Source: Bacilli bacterium (GTDB lineage: Bacteria; Bacillota_I; Bacilli_A; RF39; UBA660). Taken from it: DNA of 34,532 nucleotides. The stretch lies in assembly GCA_017512495.1 (NCBI GenBank), contig JAFWGF010000018.1, forward strand, positions 1-34,532. The letters run 5' to 3'. The notes beneath the pieces were generated by a model, which was not told the DNA's origin, made no database searches, and saw only the letters and a program-made list of their open reading frames with translations. Positions 31,258-34,532 of this stretch are shown here, piece after piece. A program made the translations under genes and the position numbers. Position 1 is the stretch's first letter. Each line of letters opens with the position of its first letter.

Positions 31258-32340
31258 ATGATTGATATAATAATTATCATATTATTAGTAATTTTAATTA
31301 TCATAGGAGTTATTTCTTTATTTAAGAATATTAATGAATCTAATATTACTGAAAGATTAGGTAAATTAGAACTTAATATGATGAAAGAAATGGGAGATTT
31401 TAAAACTGATATTAGTCGAAATTTCAATGATGATTTTAATAAATTAAATGCTCAAATGGAAAAAAGACTTATGATGATTAATGATAAAGTTAATGAAAGA
31501 CTTGATCAGAATTTTGAAAAGACTAATAAGACATTTATGAATGTTATTGAGAGATTATCTAAGATAGATGAAGCTCAAAAGAAAATAGATAATTTATCTA
31601 CAGACATAGTTAGTTTACAAAGTATTTTAACTGATAAAAAGACTAGAGGTATCTTTGGCGAAGTTAATTTAAAACATATTCTAGTAAGTGTTTTTGGAGA
31701 AAAGAATGATGATATTTATAGATTACAATATACACTTAGTACTGGTGTAATAGCTGATTCAGTATTATTTGCTCCTGAACCTTTAGGAACTATCTGTATT
31801 GATTCAAAATTTCCGTTAGAGAATTATCAAATGATGGTTGATAAAAAACTATCTGCAGAAATTAGAGATGCTTATGAAAAGAAATTTAAACAAGATATGA
31901 AGAAACATATTGATGCGATTAGTGATAAATATATAATTCCTGGAGAAACAACTGATCAAGCGATTCTGTTTTTACCAGCAGAGGCTATATTTGCAGAAAT
32001 AAATGCATATCATCCAGAGATAATTAATTATGCTTATAAGAAAAAAGTATGGATAACTAGTCCAACTACTTTGATATCTACATTAACAGTTATTGAAATG
32101 ATTATTAAAAATATTGAAAGAGATAAATATACTTCAATTATTCATGAAGAGTTAAACAAATTAGGTTTAGAATTTAATAGGTATAAAGAACGTTGGGATA
32201 AATTAGCCCATAGTATTCAAACAGTTAATAAAGATGTAGAAAATGTTCATATTACAACTGAAAAAATATCTAAGAAATTTGAAAGCATTAATAAAGTTGA
32301 TGTTAATAAATTAGTTGATAAGAAAAAAGAACTTGAATAA
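31258..32340 (+). CDS. rmuC: DNA recombination protein RmuC homologue
   Basis: A 360-residue protein with an N-terminal membrane helix (about 2-20), a long coiled coil (about 30-125), and the RmuC nuclease-like domain (about 130-310). Visible family features are RGIFGEVNLKHIL, ADSVLFAPEPLGTICIDSKFP (the conserved D-x-K of the restriction-endonuclease-like fold), ILFLPAEAIFAE and WITSPTTLISTL. RmuC limits inversions at short inverted repeats in E. coli; the biochemical activity is not firmly known. AGAGGTG precedes the ATG. The stop codon lies within the loop of a terminator hairpin. Confidence 0.93.
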   Translation: MIDIIIIILLVILIIIGVISLFKNINESNITERLGKLELNMMKEMGDFKTDISRNFNDDFNKLNAQMEKRLMMINDKVNERLDQNFEKTNKTFMNVIERLSKIDEAQKKIDNLSTDIVSLQSILTDKKTRGIFGEVNLKHILVSVFGEKNDDIYRLQYTLSTGVIADSVLFAPEPLGTICIDSKFPLENYQMMVDKKLSAEIRDAYEKKFKQDMKKHIDAISDKYIIPGETTDQAILFLPAEAIFAEINAYHPEIINYAYKKKVWITSPTTLISTLTVIEMIIKNIERDKYTSIIHEELNKLGLEFNRYKERWDKLAHSIQTVNKDVENVHITTEKISKKFESINKVDVNKLVDKKKELE

Positions 32341-32350
32341 AGTTCTTTTT
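32324..32350 (+). terminator. Terminator overlapping the rmuC stop codon
   Basis: AAAAAGAACTT (32324-32334), loop GAATA, AAGTTCTTTTT (32340-32350). The 11-bp stem includes the last codons of rmuC, with the T-run as part of the right arm. Confidence 0.85.
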
Positions 32351-32368
32351 ATTTGAATACTAATTATT

Positions 32369-32560
32369 ATGAAGAAAATAATTTTATTTATAATTAGTTA
32401 TTTACTGATGATCTTTGGCTTAACTTTTATATTTCTTTATTTAAATTTATTTTCTTTCGGTTATACATTTTTAGAATACTTAGAATTTATTTTTACTGAT
32501 TATACAAGTATTAGTTTTTTTATAGGTTTTATTATGATGTGTTTTTTAATAAAAAAATAG
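32369..32560 (+). CDS. Small hydrophobic membrane protein, hypothetical
   Basis: A 63-residue, almost entirely hydrophobic protein with two likely helices (about 2-28 and 45-61) separated by a short Glu/Asp-containing turn, and a KK end. No ribosome binding site is seen before the ATG, and the rmuC terminator is only 18 bases upstream. A near-leaderless start or non-expression are both possible. In favour of a real gene, it stops exactly at the bidirectional terminator. I do not recognise a family. Confidence 0.4.
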   Translation: MKKIILFIISYLLMIFGLTFIFLYLNLFSFGYTFLEYLEFIFTDYTSISFFIGFIMMCFLIKK

Positions 32561-32582
32561 ACTATTCATAATAGTCTATTTT
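32554..32582. terminator. Bidirectional terminator between convergent genes
   Basis: A 13-bp stem, AAAATAGACTATT (32554-32566) with AATAGTCTATTTT (32570-32582) around loop CAT. It is flanked by A-runs on the left and T on the right, so it works for the + strand gene ending at 32560 and for trpS ending at 32562 on the - strand. Confidence 0.85.
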
Positions 32583-33572
32583 CATTGCTTTACGAACTTT
32601 CTTCATAGTTTCTTCTGCTTTTTTCTTAGCAGCTTCAGTACCATCTTTTAATACTTTATCTACTTCTTCAGGATGTTCATCGTAGTATGCTCTTCTTTCT
32701 TTAATTGGTTGTAAGAATTCTTTCATAGCTTCAATAAGCTCTTTCTTACACCCAACACATCCACGAGCTCCTTTTTTACATTCGCTACATATCTTTTTGA
32801 CTTCATCATCTTTATTAACTAATTTATGATAGTAGTAAACCATACATACATCTGGATTTGCTGGATCATCTTTCTTAATCTTATTTGTATCAGTTAAAGC
32901 ACCCATTATTTTCTTCTTAATTGTTTCATCATCATCTACTAAGAAAACAGCATTACCTAAACTTTTACCCATCTTTTCATTACCATCTAATCCTTTAACT
33001 CTAGTTGTTTCACTTAATACAGCTTCTGGTTCTACTAAAGTATCTCCATAGATAGAATTAAACTTTCTAACAATCTCACGACATTGTTCAATTAGAGGAA
33101 CTTGATCATCTCCAACAGGAACTAATTCACCTTCAAAAGCAGTTATATCTGCTGCTTGAGATACTGGGTATCCTAAGAATCCATAAGTAATACTTTCTCC
33201 TTCATTACCAAATAATTCTTTCTTTTGAGCTATTTCAGTTTTAATAGTAGGATTTCTTTGTAATCTAGACACAGTTACTAAGTTACTAAAGAAAACTGTT
33301 AATTCAGCTATTTCTGGTATTTGAGATTGTATAAATAAATGTACATTCTCAGGTTCTATTCCAATAGCTAATAAATCTTTAGCTATTTCATATGTATTCT
33401 TTCTAACTTTTTCTGGATTATCAAAATTATCAGTTAAAGCTTGAACATCAGCTATTTCTAAAAAGAAGTCATAATCATACTGCATTTTAACATAATTTTG
33501 TCCAGCTCCAAATAAATGTCCTAAATGTAAATTACCGGTAGGTCTTAAACCAGTAAGAATAGTTTTTTTCAT
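32562..33572 (-). CDS. trpS: Tryptophanyl-tRNA synthetase
   Basis: A 336-residue class I synthetase that charges tRNA-Trp. HLGHL (16-20) is the HIGH motif in TGLRPTGNLHLGHL, and KMGKS (200-204) is the KMSKS motif. GYPVSQAADI and PVGDDQVPLIEQCRE are the family's tryptophan and ATP pocket regions. The C-terminal domain contains C243, C262, C265, C272 and C275. C243, C265, C272 and C275 are spaced C-x21-C-x6-C-x2-C. This is close to the iron-sulfur-binding cysteine pattern (C-x22-C-x6-C-x2-C) of the Thermotoga-type enzyme. AAGGAGTGATTTTTT precedes the ATG on the - strand. It lies 18 bases after the rhomboid gene and is probably co-transcribed with it. Confidence 0.97.
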   Translation of the reverse strand: MKKTILTGLRPTGNLHLGHLFGAGQNYVKMQYDYDFFLEIADVQALTDNFDNPEKVRKNTYEIAKDLLAIGIEPENVHLFIQSQIPEIAELTVFFSNLVTVSRLQRNPTIKTEIAQKKELFGNEGESITYGFLGYPVSQAADITAFEGELVPVGDDQVPLIEQCREIVRKFNSIYGDTLVEPEAVLSETTRVKGLDGNEKMGKSLGNAVFLVDDDETIKKKIMGALTDTNKIKKDDPANPDVCMVYYYHKLVNKDDEVKKICSECKKGARGCVGCKKELIEAMKEFLQPIKERRAYYDEHPEEVDKVLKDGTEAAKKKAEETMKKVRKAMKIDYYE

Positions 33573-33590
33573 AAAAAATCACTCCTTTGC

Positions 33591-34196
33591 TTATTTTATC
33601 ACATAATTTAATAAATTTGTAAAAATATTTGGATAATATAATAATAAGAATCCAAATCCTAATCCACAGAAAGCCCCTAGTAAATGTCCATCATGATAAA
33701 CTTTTTTATTACCATGAATTAATCCATCTTTTAATTCAGTAGTTATATAGAATATAAAAATTAATACTAAAGTAAGTGGAATTTTACCTTCAGCTATATT
33801 TGAAAAGGAACTAAGTACTATTAACATATATACATTACCACTAGCTCCTAAAATATTATAATTACTAAAAATAGTATTATATAAACCAATTATTAATGAA
33901 GTAATTAGTAACATTGCAAGTAGATTAATACTCCCATATTTCTCTTCAATCATTGGGCCTATTAATAATATATATAAAAAATTACTAACTAAGTGACTCC
34001 AATCTTTATGACCAATACTATGAGTAAATAATCTAATATATGTAAAAGGGTTTATGGGGGAACTTCTATAACTACTAAAAAGTAATTTATTAGCTTTACC
34101 CCTTGTAATTGTATTAAGAAGCCAGGCTCCTAATGATACTAATAGATAAGTAATAATAACTGGTGAATTGTAATCAAAATTAATATTCATATTCAT
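33591..34196 (-). CDS. Rhomboid family intramembrane serine protease
   Basis: A 201-residue polytopic protein with six helices, the minimal rhomboid core. HKDWSHLVSNFLYIL (63-77) is the family's H-x-x-x-x-H-x-x-x-N segment. GASGNVYML carries the catalytic S119 in GxSx. H171 in HDGHLLGAFCGLGFG is the catalytic His. An intact Ser-His dyad means it should cleave membrane-spanning substrates. Substrate is unknown. AAGAAGGTATAAAT stands before the first ATG; a second in-frame ATG follows two codons later. It is the first gene of a two-gene - strand unit with trpS. Confidence 0.92.
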   Translation of the reverse strand: MNMNINFDYNSPVIITYLLVSLGAWLLNTITRGKANKLLFSSYRSSPINPFTYIRLFTHSIGHKDWSHLVSNFLYILLIGPMIEEKYGSINLLAMLLITSLIIGLYNTIFSNYNILGASGNVYMLIVLSSFSNIAEGKIPLTLVLIFIFYITTELKDGLIHGNKKVYHDGHLLGAFCGLGFGFLLLYYPNIFTNLLNYVIK

Positions 34197-34227
34197 ATTT
34201 ATACCTTCTTTTAATCATTATAAAAGT

Positions 34228-34256
34228 ATTATACAGGATAAATTGTCTTTTTTGAA
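34228..34256 (-). promoter_or_regulatory. Candidate promoter of the rhomboid-trpS unit
   Basis: Read on the - strand: TTCAAA (34256-34251), 17-base spacer, TATAAT (34233-34228). The -35 is weak. It overlaps the divergent promoter on the + strand. Confidence 0.5.
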
Positions 34257-34271
34257 GAAGTATGTTATAAT
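34243..34271 (+). promoter_or_regulatory. Promoter of the gene at the right edge
   Basis: TTGTCT (34243-34248), 17-base spacer, TATAAT (34266-34271) with TGT immediately before the -10. It shares bases 34243-34256 with the - strand promoter, so the two polymerases cannot bind at once. Confidence 0.7.
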
Positions 34272-34296
34272 AAGCAATACTTTTAGAGGTGATATT

Positions 34297-34532
34297 GTGG
34301 AAAAAAAACGTATTAGTGATTTTTCAATAGAAGAATTAAAAATAGTTGAAGATTTTGTTAAACAATTTAAAACTATTGAAGGAGCTAAGTATCATTTGAA
34401 TCGTATGCAATTGGAAAAGTCATTAGGAATTGAAAAGGAATGGCCTACATATGAAGAAAAAGAAATGAAAAAATGGGATCAAAGATATCTTCCATATCGT
34501 GTAACTCCATTTGAAGGAAGATTACTAGAAGA
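34297..34532 (+). CDS. Unrecognised gene, 3' end outside window
   Basis: The GTG at 34297, with AGAGGTGAT ending 3 bases before it and a strong promoter upstream, opens a frame that runs to the window end (78 residues seen). The protein is soluble, charged and helical: KRISDFSIEELKIVEDFVKQ, then EGAKYHLNRMQLEKSLGIEK and KKWDQRYLPYRVTPFEGRLL. No family is recognised. Only the start is certain. Confidence 0.7.
   Translation, partial: MEKKRISDFSIEELKIVEDFVKQFKTIEGAKYHLNRMQLEKSLGIEKEWPTYEEKEMKKWDQRYLPYRVTPFEGRLLE

Noticed and set aside
1-34532. CRISPR arrays, rRNA or tRNA genes, insertion sequences
   Set aside because: No regularly spaced repeats, no tRNA-like cloverleaf or rRNA stretch, and no transposase-like protein were found on reading the window.
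1-34532. Use of TGA as tryptophan (mycoplasma code)
   Set aside because: TGA ends the tadZ-like gene and the first virB4 gene at sensible positions, and conserved Trp residues use TGG.

Overview
The window is strongly AT-rich bacterial DNA. The wall-associated functions (class B-like sortase, SpoIID-type wall enzyme, no outer-membrane genes) point to a single-membrane Bacillota relative. Low GC and gene style fit an uncultured gut Bacilli/Mollicutes-related lineage, but that placement is inference. TGA closes at least two clear genes (stops at 17741-17743 and 21797-21799) and the enzymes read through normally with the standard code, so this is not a TGA=Trp mycoplasma.

Left flank (1-3726): the end of a polytopic membrane protein with a GT-C/DUF6020 look, a dGTPase-like HD hydrolase, greA, and a small secreted protein preceded by a terminator-like hairpin.

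Centre (about 3741-30349): a continuous co-directional block of 20 genes on the + strand. It mixes two secretion machines that are usually separate. The Tad/Flp pilus set is CpaB (11462), CpaF/TadA ATPase (12315), TadB (13757), TadC (14659), a 49-residue Flp-like pilin (15542, a gene of only 150 nt), two pilin-like proteins (15707, 16199) and a TadZ/CpaE-like protein (16703). The type IV secretion set is two VirB2/TrbC-like proteins (17792, 18191), VirB6/TrbL-like (18676), PrgI/VirB3-like (20944), a VirB4 split into two overlapping genes (21242, 21796), a SpoIID plus C39-like wall enzyme in the VirB1 position (23619) and the VirD4 coupling ATPase (26729). Around them lie a sortase, a 995-residue cysteine-rich secreted protein and several single-pass membrane proteins with large outside domains. 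Two of these are paralogues placed near the start and at the very end of the block. No relaxase, integrase, replication gene or prepilin peptidase is visible, so it looks like a resident chromosomal envelope machine rather than an integrative conjugative element. I infer a composite apparatus: TadA/B/C and the pilins build a surface fibre, while VirB4/B6/B3/B2/D4 form a translocation channel through a wall opened by the SpoIID protein. Internal promoters precede the Flp gene, both VirB2-like genes and virD4, and a strong terminator closes the block at 30319-30349.

Right flank (30350-34532): rhodanese, a DedA/TVP38-like membrane protein, RmuC and a small membrane protein on the + strand; trpS and a rhomboid protease on the - strand; then overlapping divergent promoters and the start of an unrecognised gene cut by the window end. 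These are ordinary chromosomal genes, which supports the block being resident.
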